Part shown: piece after piece, positions 30,301-41,440 of the stretch
Numbering within the stretch: position 1 is the stretch's first letter
How the letters are laid out: each line of letters begins with the position of its first letter
Assembly (NCBI GenBank): GCA_001662425.1
Contig: BDDC01000019.1
Coordinates: 1-52,549, forward strand
DNA from: Chlamydomonas sphaeroides
Taxonomy: Eukaryota; Chlorophyta; Chlorophyceae; Chlamydomonadales; Chlamydomonadaceae
Direction: 5' to 3'
DNA: 52,549 nt
Translations under genes and position numbers: made by a program
The notes under the pieces: model-generated
What the model was told of the DNA's origin: nothing
The model's input: the letters and a program-made list of their open reading frames with translations, nothing else
The model's database searches: none

Positions 30301-33300
30301 GCTGGCTGGCGTGCTGGGAGGTAGGACCGCAGCGGGATGCGTGGAAGGGGCTTGGTGGGGACTGAATGCGGGGCTCGGCTGCTGCTACGCACGTGCCAGG
30401 CTGACAAGCGCATGATGCGTTCCTGCAATCAAGCTGCAGCTTGCTTGTCCCGGCGGTTCCCGCCGCCGCCGTGCCCCCCAGGCACAGCGCTGCTCGCGCT
30501 GCTAGTCGCCGCGGCTGCAACGTTGGCGTGCCGAGGCCGTGGCCGCCTATTGCCGGCGTGCTTAGCCTGCTGCGACAGCGGCGGCGTGGCGGATGACCCC
30601 GAGTCCTGGCCAGCAGCCGCCACCGGGTGAGTCCTGTTGCCGAGGCGATTGCTGTCACGGCAGCGCGATGCGATGCGAGCTGGCGCCTCATCCCACGCAA
30701 CGCATGTCCCCGGCTTGCACCTCCAGGCACAGCTGTGCTGCTGCTGACGCTGTCAGCACGAGCTCGGGAACTGCGGCATGCAACAGCGGCGCCGGCGCCA
30801 GCAGGGCCCGCAACGACGCCGCACGCCAGGTCCTGCGCCCGGCGACAGCGACCGGAGAGAGCGGCCTCGATAGCGCCGGCGTGCCTCCAAACGAAGGTTG
30901 GTGTGGCTCGCCATGCTGGGGGCGCGCGGGCGCGCCACCGCATGCCACGAGCGCTGTATGTGATCTGCCGGATGATGCTCTGCGCGGCGATTTTGTCGCA
31001 GCCGAATACCTACCGTTGCCAGAGCTGGTGCGGCCTGTGTTCCTCGCGCCCGTTGGCAGACGACGAGGCAGGGGTGGCAAGTCTATCTTACTCGTACCAT
31101 AGCCCTCATCGCTGTCAGCGTTGACGGCCTTCGTCGACCGTGTTCCACTGTTCCTTCGCCAGAACCTCCCGAGCTAACAGATCACGTCGTTGTGACGCCC
31201 TTCACTCCGCACCGGCCCGACGTGGCGCTGGGTGTGGAATGCGGCAATGAGGTGACGCTGCTGCCGCGGGTGCTGGGCAAGGGCACCTTCGGGCGCGTGG
31301 TGGAGGGCGTCTTCGGCGGCCAGCGTGTCGCCGTCAAGCTGCTGCCTAGGGCGATCTTGCCGCCGGTCGAAGATAAGGCCCCAGCGGCGCTGAAAGCCAA
31401 TGAGGACGATGCGGATGTCCGTGGCGCCGCGTACGCGCCTGGCCCTCACACTCGGGCCCTTGTGGCGACATTCGCGGCGGAGGTGGAGGTGCTGGGCCGC
31501 TGCGATCACCCCAACGTTATCCGGCTGCTTGCGGCGTGCCTGGGGCCGCCGCAACCGTGCCTGGTCATGGAGCTGTGTGAGACGAGCCTGGACCGCCTCA
31601 TCCACGCCAACCCGGGCGCGCTGCTGCCCATGCACACGGTATGTAGGGACGGGTCGGCGGGTGAGGGCTTAGGCTACAACGATGGACCCTGACCGTCGGG
31701 CGGTGCTGAACCCTGCATTTACGTATGTACCGCCAATTATTGTGCCCAGGTATTGTACATCGCAATCGAAGTGGCGCAGGGGCTGTCCTACCTTCACCCC
31801 ACCATCGTGCACCGAGGTGAGCCGGCCGGTACCCGGGCCAGGGCACGGTGCGGTGCCACATGAGAGTTGGCAGCTAAGCGGCCGTTGCCTTCCTTCGAAC
31901 CCACATGACCCACATGACCCACATGACCCACATGACCCACATGACCCACATGCCAGACAAAAAATAGCAATAAAAATAGATGTACGGCGAGCTTGACTGG
32001 ATTTGAGGAGGTAGGGCGATCAGGAGGGCTGAAGCCCCCTACGCGCCCTGCTGTCCCCCGGCACATGCCAGACCTCAAGCCCGCCAACGTGCTGGTCAAC
32101 ATGTCGGGCCCCATGCCGCAAGCCAAGCTGGCGGTGAGGAGTTGAGGGAGTGGTACCGTAGTGGTGATGACCACACGCAAGTTGCCCAACACCAATAACA
32201 AGGTCTTGTCGCCTCAGCAGGACTTCGGGCTCAGCCGCCTCCGCTGGACGGTCTTGATGACCACAACCCCTGAGGTACGGGAGATGCGCCACTCACCCTG
32301 CCCCGGGACCCGCGCCATTTGCAGGGATGTGCCCCCGACTGCCACCCACCCTATCTCCCTACCTATGCGCCGCGCCTACCCCACTGCCCCTCGCAGGCCG
32401 GCACGGTGCGGGGGGGGGGGGGAGCAGCCGATGCCTGGCACACGCCACCGCCGCTTCGTTCGGGGGCCAGCCGCAGCCTGGGTTTTCGACGCACGAGGGG
32501 CCCCGCTAGCTACTTGCCCGCCGCTGACCGCTGACCACCGTTCGCCCCACGCCGCTCGCCCTTCCTGGCCACGCTCTGGACTCGCTCCGCCCTCCCACCC
32601 ACGGGCTCAGGTGCCCTACATGGCGCCAGGTGCGCGCGTGCGTTCAGGCTGCGGGCGGGCGGCCCATTGCCCCTCCAGGCCAACACATACAGCAGTTGCA
32701 TGTCGTGCGTGCTTGGAGCGCGCTGGCATGGTTTGACAGCGCGTTGCGCTGCGCTACGCATGCAGTAATGGTCTTCCTGCTGCGAGGGTTCACAACCAGG
32801 CCTCCTGTGGCGCTGTGCCGTGCAGAGCTCTTTGATGTCAACAACTTCAAGGTCTCACATGCGGCGGTGAGCGAGCGGCTCGCCACCCGAGGCCGCTGCC
32901 CGCATGCCTGCTGCCGCCAGCTCCATCCGCGCCTTGCGTGACACCGCTGCGCTGCTCCGTGTGCCTCTGCCCTTGCAACGGCACCGCCGCAACCACACAG
33001 GACATGTGAGGGCGGCACCACGACCCACGGGTCTCTGCACGGCGCCAGAGCCGGCGCTTTGCCGGGGGTTCGTTGCGAGGGCAGGGCCCTTTCAACTGTA
33101 GGACCAGCGTGATAGTCAGAGGCGGGTACCTCAGATAACCGTCAGTTCTGGCAGCCCGGCGACTCCAAGGCTAGACCGGTTAGAGTGTTGTAGGGAAGGT
33201 GTATAGTTAAGGGTGAGCTTGGAGGCCTGCGCGGTTAGTGGGCCCTCGATGGGCCCAGTAGGCCATAGCCGGGGCAACCGGGCACCGCGCAGTCCCGGAA

Positions 33301-34949
33301 GCTCAGCCTCACAGCTTACCTTACTCCAACCTCCACGCTGGTTCACCCTTGAGAGCCTCACGGTTTGCTGCATACGCCGCTCCGAACCCCATGCATACCA
33401 CCGCTGCCGGCCAGCACGCCGCCCCTCCCCCCTTACCCCCCAGGTGGGCCTTCGGTATCCTCTTGTGGGAGATGCTGTCGGGCCGGGTGAGGGCAGCTGC
33501 GGGGCCGGCCGCAACGTGACCAGCGCAGAGGACCTGCGACAGACGCCGAGCGCCTTGGGCGGGTCATGTTCGGCCCCACAACCCCACGCCAGGCTACTGC
33601 GCCGTCCTCATCATGCATCTCCGCCCTCCCTACCCGCGCCGTGCGCCTCACCCGCATGACGTACCGCACAGGTACCCTGGTGCGGCTTGACCCCCGTCGA
33701 GATAGGCATCGCCGTTACGGTGGGTGGGCCCCGCGGGCGGCGCTGCGCTGGAGGACCCACCGACCGGCGCACGGCCGCGTGGGGCGGGCGCCAGGCCCCT
33801 GCTGCTGCTGCTGACAAGGATGCTGCTGCTGACGAGGATCTGTGCTGTTGCTGGCATCCAGCTCACGCTGCGGCCGACGGCCGCCCATCACTCTCGCCGC
33901 CTCACGCACCGTGCCGTTTGCTGACGCCCCCTGATGACGCCCCCTGCAGATGAAGCACTCCAGTCCGTCGCTCCACACCATCCCCACGGCCCGCCTGCCT
34001 CGCAAGCTCGCCGAGTAAGTGCGGCATGCACACGCCTCTGCGGCACTGTAGGCGCACGTGCCCGCCCCTCACCCAGCCAGCCAGCTTGCGCCCTGCCGCA
34101 CGGCCGCGTTGCGAGCAGCATGCCGGCGCGCAGGGCCGGGTGCTGCCGCGAGCAGCGCGTCAGCGGCGTGCAGCCATTGCAGGGCGGGCAGACCCCAAGA
34201 CGAGGCCCACCGGCGGCACGGCGCTGTCGGCACCAGCCGCGAGCCCGATATGGCGCAGCGCGCAGCACCCCGCCTGCCTGCCCGCCCGCCTGCCTGCCTG
34301 CTTGCGCTCATACCGACGCCGCGGGTGCGCCATGTGGCTGCCGCAGGACCATGGCCGCGTGCTGGGAGCGCGATCCCAAGGTGGGCCAGGGCCCTGCCTG
34401 CCTGCCTTCCTGCCTGCCAGCGGCCCGCCAGCTTGTTTGGGGTACATGTTAGGTGGCGGCGCAGCAGCGCAGCGCGCAGCCCGGCGGCCCATGCATGCTG
34501 CCCGGGCTGGCATAGGTCGTGCGCGCACCGCGCCAGGTAGGTGTGCGGTCCGGGTAGGCAGGCGTGGGCGCAGGTGCAGCGCGGACGGGCGCGCCGGCTG
34601 ACACCCTGCCGGGCCTGCCGCCTGTGCGCGTCGTGGGCCTCCGCCTCTCCCCCCACAGCGGCGGCCCGCTGCCGCGGAGGTGGTCAAGGAGCTGATGCTG
34701 GTGCAGAAGGTGGGCTCGCTGCGCGGGGCTACGAGTGGTGGCAGAGTCAATGGCTGGGGGCAGCTGCGGCCGGGTTACGTGCGGCCCTCACCTCGCAGCC
34801 GTCTCTGTTCGCGCGTGTTGTGCCTATCATGTACCACCGTCTGCACGGCGCGCTGCTGCCGCGAGGTCCGCCACTCGCGCCATCGTGGTGCACGGCGCGA
34901 GTGCCGGTGCGCCGCCTCACTGCCTGACCGCCGTTGGGGCCAAGCCTGA
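27363..34949 (+). CDS. Receptor-like Ser/Thr protein kinase (TKL-like), secreted single-pass
   Basis: The chain is 27363-27619, 27836-27926, 28243-28328, 28552-28588, 28822-29028, 29174-29269, (exon possibly missed), 30131-30320, 30482-30626, 30727-30896, 31163-31638, 31750-31816, 32072-32133, 32221-32274, 32397-32405, 32611-32629, 32826-32866, 33001-33005, 33444-33486, 33672-33719, 33950-34014, 34347-34380, 34659-34709 or read-through to TGA 34947-34949. A signal peptide follows either Met (27363 or 27414: MTRFAALLTLALAAMYNVG). The ectodomain contains NLTIQG and LPGTTLRLRRL, like beta-helix-type algal ectodomains. One membrane helix (VPLLAGVLGG + TALLALLVAAAATLAC) is split by an intron. The kinase has GKGTFGRVVEG, VAVKLL, HRDLKPANVL, DFGLS, GTVPYMAPE, DMWAFGILLWEML and ACWERDPKRRP, so all catalytic residues are present. 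Ligand and pathway are unknown. Confidence 0.82.
31900..31962. repeat. 9-bp minisatellite in a kinase intron
   Basis: About seven tandem copies of CCCACATGA in the intron just before the HRDLK-encoding exon. The last copy runs into CCCACATGCC. Confidence 0.95.
32397..32405 (+). other. 9-nt microexon (Ala-Gly-Thr)
   Basis: Acceptor CTCGCAG, then GCCGGCACG, then donor GTGCGG. It supplies AGT of the activation-segment end AGT|VPYMAP|E. A run of 14 G follows four bases into the intron. Confidence 0.75.
33001..33005 (+). other. 5-nt microexon (GACAT)
   Basis: Acceptor CACACAG, then GACAT, then donor GTGAGG. In phase it supplies the invariant Asp of kinase subdomain IX (AA|DM|WAFGILLWEM). No other sequence between the flanking exons does so in frame. 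Confidence 0.7.
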
Positions 34950-36060
34950 TAAGAGGGTGCATGGAGGGACGGCGGCATCGGCTGCGGCTGTACGTGAGCC
35001 CAACTGAACTGGCCGGACCCGCCCCGACCCGCAGATGTTGGTGGAGCCCAGCCTCGCGCAAGGGCCCGCCGCTACGGGCATATTGGAGCAGCGAGCAGCG
35101 AGCAGGGCGTGAGCCCGAGCAGCAGCGGCGGCCGCAATTGATTGACACCATTCATAAAATGCAGCGCGCACGTGCGCTTGGTTGGTTATTGAGGGTGTGT
35201 TCGTGCTCGAGTGCAAGAGGCCGGACCCCTGCGTTGCAATGCTGGCGCCCCCCATGCCGCGGGCCCCGCGCCCCGCACTGAGCAGCGCAGTGCGTGGTTG
35301 GATACGTGCCTTACTCTGCTATGTGATAGTCCAAGGACGTAAGCGGCAGCTGGCATATCTTAACATGCTCACGCACGTACTTCTTATGGCGCGCCCGGAC
35401 AGCGCGCGGCGGGTGCCACCCGCATGTGCACGCTGCTTGGGCCAGGAGGGGTGGAGAGCCCTCCTGGTATGGGCGTAACTGCGAACGCACATGTACGTAG
35501 TAGTAACGTTTAACGGACGACGGCGCTGCCGGCTGGGGTTGCTGGGTTTGCATGTGTGCGGCTGGCAGCTACGAACGTGGCTACGCTTTCCGGGGGCCAG
35601 GGGGCCCATACCTCCTCTGCGCGTGGTGTTAGTTAGCGCTGGGCTGAGGTCGCCCGAGTGGACGTCCCTGCACGGCAAGAGTAGTGTTGCGGGTGTCCGG
35701 ACACCCGTCGCAGCAGATGAACGAACCCGCGCAAGTGCCCCCCCCCGGCTTTGTGCACGGCCCCCTGCTGGCGTTGCGCTTTCAGCTGTTGTTGTTGCGG
35801 ACAGCAGTCGTGTGTAGCGGCCTGTATGTAGCGGCCTGTAGCGGAGTGACATTGAGAAGGCCAGATTGTGAGGCCGGCAAGCAGGGGAGCCCGTGGCGCC
35901 GTGGGTGCCGCCACCAAGCCCTACATCGGCTTCCCGCTCGCCTCGTGGACGGGTGGGGCGGCGGCTGCCCTCGAGCTCTGCGTGTCGTCGCGGGGCACCA
36001 AGACCTGCCAGGGCCGCTGGGCGGCTCCCGTCCACCTGAGCCGCGCCCGATCCCCGCCGG
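34950..36060. other. Intergenic
   Basis: About 1.1 kb. No recognisable gene. From roughly 35870 scattered recombinase-like words begin in changing frames, probably the decayed start of the fragment that follows. Confidence 0.4.
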
Positions 36061-36448
36061 CCCGAGCTCAGCTTCCCCCAGACGCTGGCCCTGTACCTGG
36101 ACTCCTGGAGCTGAGGAGCGCAGCCGATGGGCCCCCGGGTGCCGGCTTGGTGCGTTGGTGGACCTGCTGTTCCGGCCCCTGCGCGCGGAACGGCAGGGCT
36201 CAAGGCGTGCGCCCTGAGCGCCTCCCTCGGCGCTGGGCATGCGGCTGCGGCTGCACCTGGAGGCCATGGGCGAGCACGCCGGCGAGAGCTGCCACAGCTT
36301 CCGGCGCGGCACCCTGGAAGACGCCGCCGCGTCTGGGGCGGCACCGGCAGAGCTGCATGCGCTGGGCCAGATCAAGACGCCCTGCGTGCTCAGCCGCTAC
36401 CTGGACCTGGAGCGGCACGAGCCCGTGGAGCCGCTCAGCCGCATGTAG
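36061..36448 (+). pseudogene. Tyrosine recombinase C-terminal fragment, disrupted
   Basis: From about 36139 one frame reads LGALVDLLFRPLRAERQG, meets a TGA at 36215-36217, then continues in the same frame with LGMRLRLHLEAMGEHAGES, CHSFRRGTLEDAAASG and GQIKTPCVLSRYLDLERH to TAG 36446-36448. HSFRR (the H-x-x-R box) and the later Tyr in RYLDL fit the C-terminal catalytic part of tyrosine recombinases, as found in DIRS-type or Crypton-type eukaryotic elements. A short related piece (LSFPQTLALYLDSWS, 36070-36114) lies in another frame. The internal stop, the frame change and the missing N-terminal half indicate a dead mobile-element remnant. I see no flanking direct repeats. A spliced intact gene is an alternative, but no intron removes the stop cleanly. 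Confidence 0.6.
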
Positions 36449-37228
36449 AAAGTCCCAGTACTCTACAGGGCCGCAAGGCCGTCGCAGTCGCGCACCGTAC
36501 GGCCGTGCACGGCGGTAGCTGCTCAAGGGCGACATTGAAACTGCAGCAGTGTAGCGCTATGCTGCGTGAAGGTATGCAGCATATGTGCTGCCAAGCGTGT
36601 GCTGAGCGCCTGGGGTTCGTGGGCGAAGACCCGATTGGTGTCGTACCCCATTGCGTACTGCCTGGGCCGAGCGTTGCAACAAGGCATATTGCAATACGTT
36701 GCCCCTTCTGCCCCTACCCACCGAAGCCAAAACGTCGCCCGCCAGCCTTACAAGCGCGGACGCCCCGGCTTATTTGGCGCTCGGCGCGTACCGCACCTTG
36801 CGGCGCCGCGGGCAAGTCCAAGCATCTATTGCGACGCGCAACGCCCTCACTCATCGGCATCACGTCACGTCACATGCACAAGAGCCGGTCCGTTATCACG
36901 CAAGAGGACTGACACGCAGAATGCCGCGGGACAGCCTCGCAGCTGATGCCCTACCCGCACAGGCCGCCTCGCGAGGCATTACTCCGCCAATCGCCCGTCC
37001 AATCCACGTCCCTACTACCCCACCCGCAGCGCTGCGCGGCGCCCCCTGCGCCGCGGCGCGCTGCGCGCCGCTCAAGTCAGCTCATACAGCCACACCGCGC
37101 CAGCTGCTCCAGCCGGCTGTGTGGGCTCCGACCCACATGGCCGAAGGCCGCCTGCCCCGACCCACATGCGGCCCGGCCGCCTGCTGGCCGGCCGTGTGGC
37201 TTCCGACCCACATGGCCCGCGGTGCCGC
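36449..37228. other. Intergenic, APS reductase 3' flank
   Basis: No gene recognised. The minus-strand 3' UTR of the reductase lies here. The part nearest the stop (37107-37228) is filled by degenerate copies of the reductase end, listed separately. Confidence 0.5.
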
Positions 37229-37260
37229 TTACTGGCCGGCCACGGTCTTGACCCACATGG
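37107..37260. repeat. Degenerate duplicates of the APS reductase 3' end
   Basis: CGACCCACATGGCC or a close variant recurs at about 37129, 37158 and 37204 and in the coding copy (37250-37262). It is preceded in two flanking copies by a CTGGCCGGCC-like word matching the stop-codon region (37229-37241). Spacing is roughly 30-47 bp. Confidence 0.8.
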
Positions 37261-40200
37261 CCAGGGTGTCCACGTCGCGGCGCTCGCTGGGGTACTTAAT
37301 GACCTGCGGTGGCAGCAGCGGCAAGAAAATGGGTACCAGAGATGACGTACATAATGAACAAGGTGTGTTGCGTTGCGGGTAGCGGACTACAGAACATACT
37401 GGCGCGTCCATGCGGACAGCGAACCAGGCGCTGGGCCTCCGGCCGCCCGGGCGCCGCCCGGTGCAGGGCGCTGGGGTCCCCGGCCGCCACGGCGCGCTCG
37501 CACCTGCTTGCTGTTGGGCGGCAGGTAGACGATGGTGGGGAAGGTCTTGAGCGCAAGGTTCTCGTTGCAGAACTCGCGATCGATGTCGGCCTGGTACTTG
37601 GCGATGCGAACCTTGTTGCCCGACATCTTGGCGGCCAGCTCCTCGTAGGCCGGCTCCATGGCCTGCAATGAGAGGGCGGCGTGAGCGTGGCCGAGCGCAG
37701 ATGCACGTTAGGCACGGCACATTACAGCAGACGCAGGCGGCCCGGCAGAATTGGTGGCGACTGGTCCGGCACGCTGACATGCGCACGGAGCCGTGCAGGG
37801 CCGGGCACCGTGCGGGCGGCGCGGCTGCCCAAGCCACGCCGCTGTGGCCCCCCCCTAAGCCAAGCCATGAGCTGGCGGAGTGGGTGCTCCGCACCTTGCA
37901 GAAGGGGCACCAGGGCGCGTACAGCACGGCCAGCGTCCCCCGGCTGCGCTCGCCGGCGACCAGAGCGCGCGTCTCGTCCTTGGTCAGGGTCGCCACGGCG
38001 CTGCCTGCGAGGACGATCAGCGGGCGGCGCCACCAGGGGTGAGCCGGCGTCAACCCACCCCGCTACACCCCGTTGCCCTCGCGCCCCCGCTGCTCCCAAC
38101 ACAGGCGCCTACGCCGCGGCACATGCAGAGCACAAGCCCCGGCCCCAACGCCTTTCCCCTTCTTGCCGCCCCTGTACCCAGCCCCTTGCCCGCCGCACCC
38201 TCGGCCCACAGGTCGCGGTCCGCCTTGCGCTCCTCCGTGGTGCCGTCCGCCTTCTTGATGTTGCCGCTGTGCAGGCCGCACTCCTTGGCGGCAGCGTCCT
38301 CCCACCACCAGCGGCCCTCGCGCTCGGCCTGCAGGGGCACGGCAGCAGCGGCGTGTGTCGGCTCGCCTCCAGGGCAGCGCGCTGCAGAAGTGCTTCTCCA
38401 CATCGCAGCCACATCAACATCGCAGCCACATCAGATCGCAGCCCGCTCCAAAACGCTGCCGTCCTTCCGAATCTTGAGGTGCGGCTTTCAAGACGCTGGC
38501 CCTAACCCCCCATGTGTGCGACCGCCCGCATCTCAAGGGCGCCACACCAAACTGCGAGCTGAGCTCATACTGCCGTCCCGCGAGGTCCGCACCTGGTTGG
38601 GCAGCACTGGCCGCGTGCAGGGCTCGCAGCCAATGGAGATGTAGCCGCACTCGTGCAGCTTGTTGGTGGGCACGTTCTGCAGGAGGAGCAGGGGTGCGTG
38701 GGTGGATGCATGTGAAGGGGGCCACGGCCGGGGTCATGGAGCAGGGTGATGGGGCAGGGCAAGAAGGGGTGCCGTAGTCTGGTGCAGGTTTGTGCGGGCT
38801 CGGAGATTGCGGCGGGCCTGGAATGGGCACCGCGGCAACCGTGGGCTGTCCGCCTGCCCTGACGGGGAACGCTGTCACATTCCATGACCGCCGCTCAGCA
38901 CGCCAGGCGCACACTGTTGCCGCTGGTGCTGGGGAGAGGCGGCGGACAAGCAGCCTGCCGGTCCTCGCCAACCCCATCCCGCCACCGACGTCCGGCCACG
39001 CGCCAGGTCCACGGGCCGCGCTCACCATGACGCGGAGGAAGTTCCAGACCTCGGCCGACGTCATGTTGCTGAGCGGGTTGTACTTGATCAGCGAGCCGGG
39101 GCCACCGTCCACACCCTCAAACACGGGGTCGACCTGGGGCGCAGCCAACGAGGCGGAATGCCTCAGCACCACCTAGCACCAACTCCGGGCCAACTCCAGG
39201 CAGCCCTTCGCGCCGCCGCAGCCGCCATGAGCCCCGGGGCGCAGGCTGCAAGGCGCGGACCTAGGCCGCAGGATAGCAGTCAGACACGTGGCCGTGCCTC
39301 GGCGGCCGCACCTGCACGACCGGTACCTCGGTGCGGGTGCCCGGCGACTGGTCCTTGCGCTGGCCGGTGATCCAGCCGCGCAGCGTCTTGAGCTGCTTGC
39401 GCAGGGGCTTGACCTGCGGGCAGGCGCGGGAGCAGGCGGGTGCAGGCGGCGGTGAGGGAGGCGGCGGTGAGGAGGGCGTGGCGGGAGGACAGGGTGCTGC
39501 GCGGGCGGGGCCGTGGGCAGCCCAAAAGGATTCCAGACTTGCCACACGCTGAATGGGTTGACGGCCTGGCGACGCGGCTTGCCGAGCCGCCAGGCGCGCT
39601 GCGCTCATAACCAAAGTCAGCTGGGCGGAGCCAGATCAGCTGGGCGGTTACATTCGTGATGGTCAGCGCCGCAACGAGTCGTAGCAGCAGCAGCACCGGC
39701 AGGAGCAGCGACTTGTGCGCTGACGGCCTGGCATTCGATCAGGCGCCGCCGCTGCGCGCCGACCTCGAGCCGCCTGCCCAAGCCAAGAGCGCCGGCGCAC
39801 CCTCCTCCTTGCGCAGGTCCTCGTTGGCCCCCTGGCTTGAGAATCCTCCATCGTCCGCGAAGGGCCTGCCTACTCCGGTGCCAGCACTTGCCCCACCACC
39901 GAGCGGACAGCGCACACCCCCTGCACAGCAACGCACCTTGCGGATGCGGCAGCACTCATTGTGGCCGTCCTCGTAGAACGAGTACAGGCCCTTGGCGCGG
40001 ACCAGGTCCATCACCTCCTACTCACGGGGGAGGGACGGGGGGCGCGCGGGGACGGAGGCAGGCGGGGAGGTCGTCGCGTCCGGGGCTCTGGGCGCAGTTC
40101 GGGCAGGGGGCACCGGGCGGGGGGCACCGGTGGCTGTTGGGCCTCCCACCGCAGCCGCATTTACGAAGTCCGCAGCTCAATCCTCAGCAGAATGGGCGGT

Positions 40201-41105
40201 GTAACGTGTGGGCGGTTAAAAGGCCAGAGTGCCGCGTATTCTCGTCCGCACCTGAGCCTCGGGGAAGGTGTACTCGATGCGGATCTTGTAGTGCTTCTCC
40301 ACCTTGTCGAACAGCTGGTAGGTCTCCATGTTCAGGCGGCCCGTGTCCAGGCTGGTGGGCGGGGAGGAGGGAGGGAGTGCGGTGCTGAGTAAGGGCAGCT
40401 CGGGAGGGCAGGGCCGGCAAGGGCCGGGCGCAGGAACCGGGCGGGGGCAAGTTTGGGTGGCGGATGGGCGCGCACCTGAACACGCGGTAGGGGCGGCCCG
40501 TGAGGTGGGCGTACTCAATCAGGGCCACATCCTCGGCACCGCTGAAGGCAATGCCGATATCGCCGCCGAGCGTCTTCAGGGCCTGTGGTTGCAGGGGAAC
40601 GAGCGGGGGATAAGGAGGGGAGAGCACGGACGCGGGTGCGACGGCCCCGAGCCCGCCCCCAGGCCGTGCGACGGGCTGGGTATGACTTGCCCCATCACCC
40701 GGACATAAGCCTGTATGCTGGCTGAGGCGTAGCTACAGAATGAGCGGCAAGCGGCTCACGTGGTCCATAATCTCCAGCGGAGAGGAGTGCTCCATCTCCG
40801 CAGCGAGACCAGCCCAGTCGAGCTTGGTGGCCATGGTAGCGGCATTGACCTAAATTGAAGGCGGAGGGAAGGGGCTCAGGACAGCACTGCAGAAGCCAGG
40901 CCAGCGCAGGCCATTCACGTTGACGCCGCACACCTGGGGCACCCGCGCAACGTTGGTGCGCACGGCCACGCGGGCCTGCCGGGTGGCAGCCCGCTGAGCG
41001 GAGAAGGTGCGGCCCTGCGTAGTATCAGCGAGCAAGCGTGTTGGCGCCGGCATGCCCAGGGTGAACGCGATAGGCAAAACGTGTTCGCACCTGGGTCAGC
41101 TGCAT
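37229..41105 (-). CDS. Adenylylsulfate (APS) reductase with thioredoxin domain, plastid
   Basis: Thirteen exons on the minus strand: 41105-41091, 41014-40934, 40849-40760, 40582-40476, 40351-40252, 40017-39937, 39413-39312, 39133-39026, 38676-38593, 38328-38199, 38004-37895, 37662-37504, 37303-37229, giving 413 residues. The enzyme reduces APS to sulfite with glutathione in plastid sulfate assimilation. Residues 1-45 form an Arg/Ala/Ser-rich transit peptide. The reductase domain shows IAFSGAEDVALIEYA, SLDTGRLN, YSFYEDGHNECC, WITGQRKDQSPGTR, and LIKYNPLSNMTSAEVW. Cys153, Cys154, Cys245 and Cys248 match the 4Fe-4S ligands, and Cys273 in ECGLH is the catalytic residue. The C-terminal domain is thioredoxin-like with WCPFC (Cys332/Cys335), then FPTIVYLP. 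The start is the weak point: an alternative first exon begins at ATG 41077 and reads straight into exon 2. Acceptor 40018 (TAG) is unusual but in phase. Confidence 0.95.
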
Positions 41106-41440
41106 GACTGCTGTTCTGAGTAACAAGGACTCGGTCGAGAAGGAGCAGTGTCTGCCTTAGGGGGCCTAAGTCGAGAAGCGACGAGTTGGGCTCCATGGCT
41201 TGCCGATCCGATGTGGCAGAAGACGCGACGACGGCGCGCTTGAGACATCGCAGCGACATATTCTACCTATTTACTTTTGCTCGCTGATTGCCCCGCCCGC
41301 GTGTGCCCGTCGCGTGTCGCTCGTCAAGTCGCAAAGCACCACAGCATGCAGTAAGCCTCGCTGCACACCGAACCCTTATGATCTAAAGCTTCGATTTATT
41401 CTGGCGGCTTTGGAACGCTTGCGGCCGCAGCGCCGTGCTC
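41106..41440. other. Divergent promoter region
   Basis: About 335 bp between the minus-strand reductase and the plus-strand chalcone-isomerase-like gene, so it should carry both promoters. It has a relatively AT-rich core (41383-41402). No clear motif pair. Confidence 0.45.

Noticed and set aside
29762..30943. Minus-strand 393-codon open frame inside the first receptor kinase
   Set aside because: It lies opposite the membrane-helix and juxtamembrane exons, which are supported by splice phase and kinase layout on the plus strand.
34260..34310. CCTGCCTGCCCGCC-type run as a functional repeat
   Set aside because: Short, imperfect intronic pyrimidine-rich simple sequence upstream of an acceptor; common in this window.
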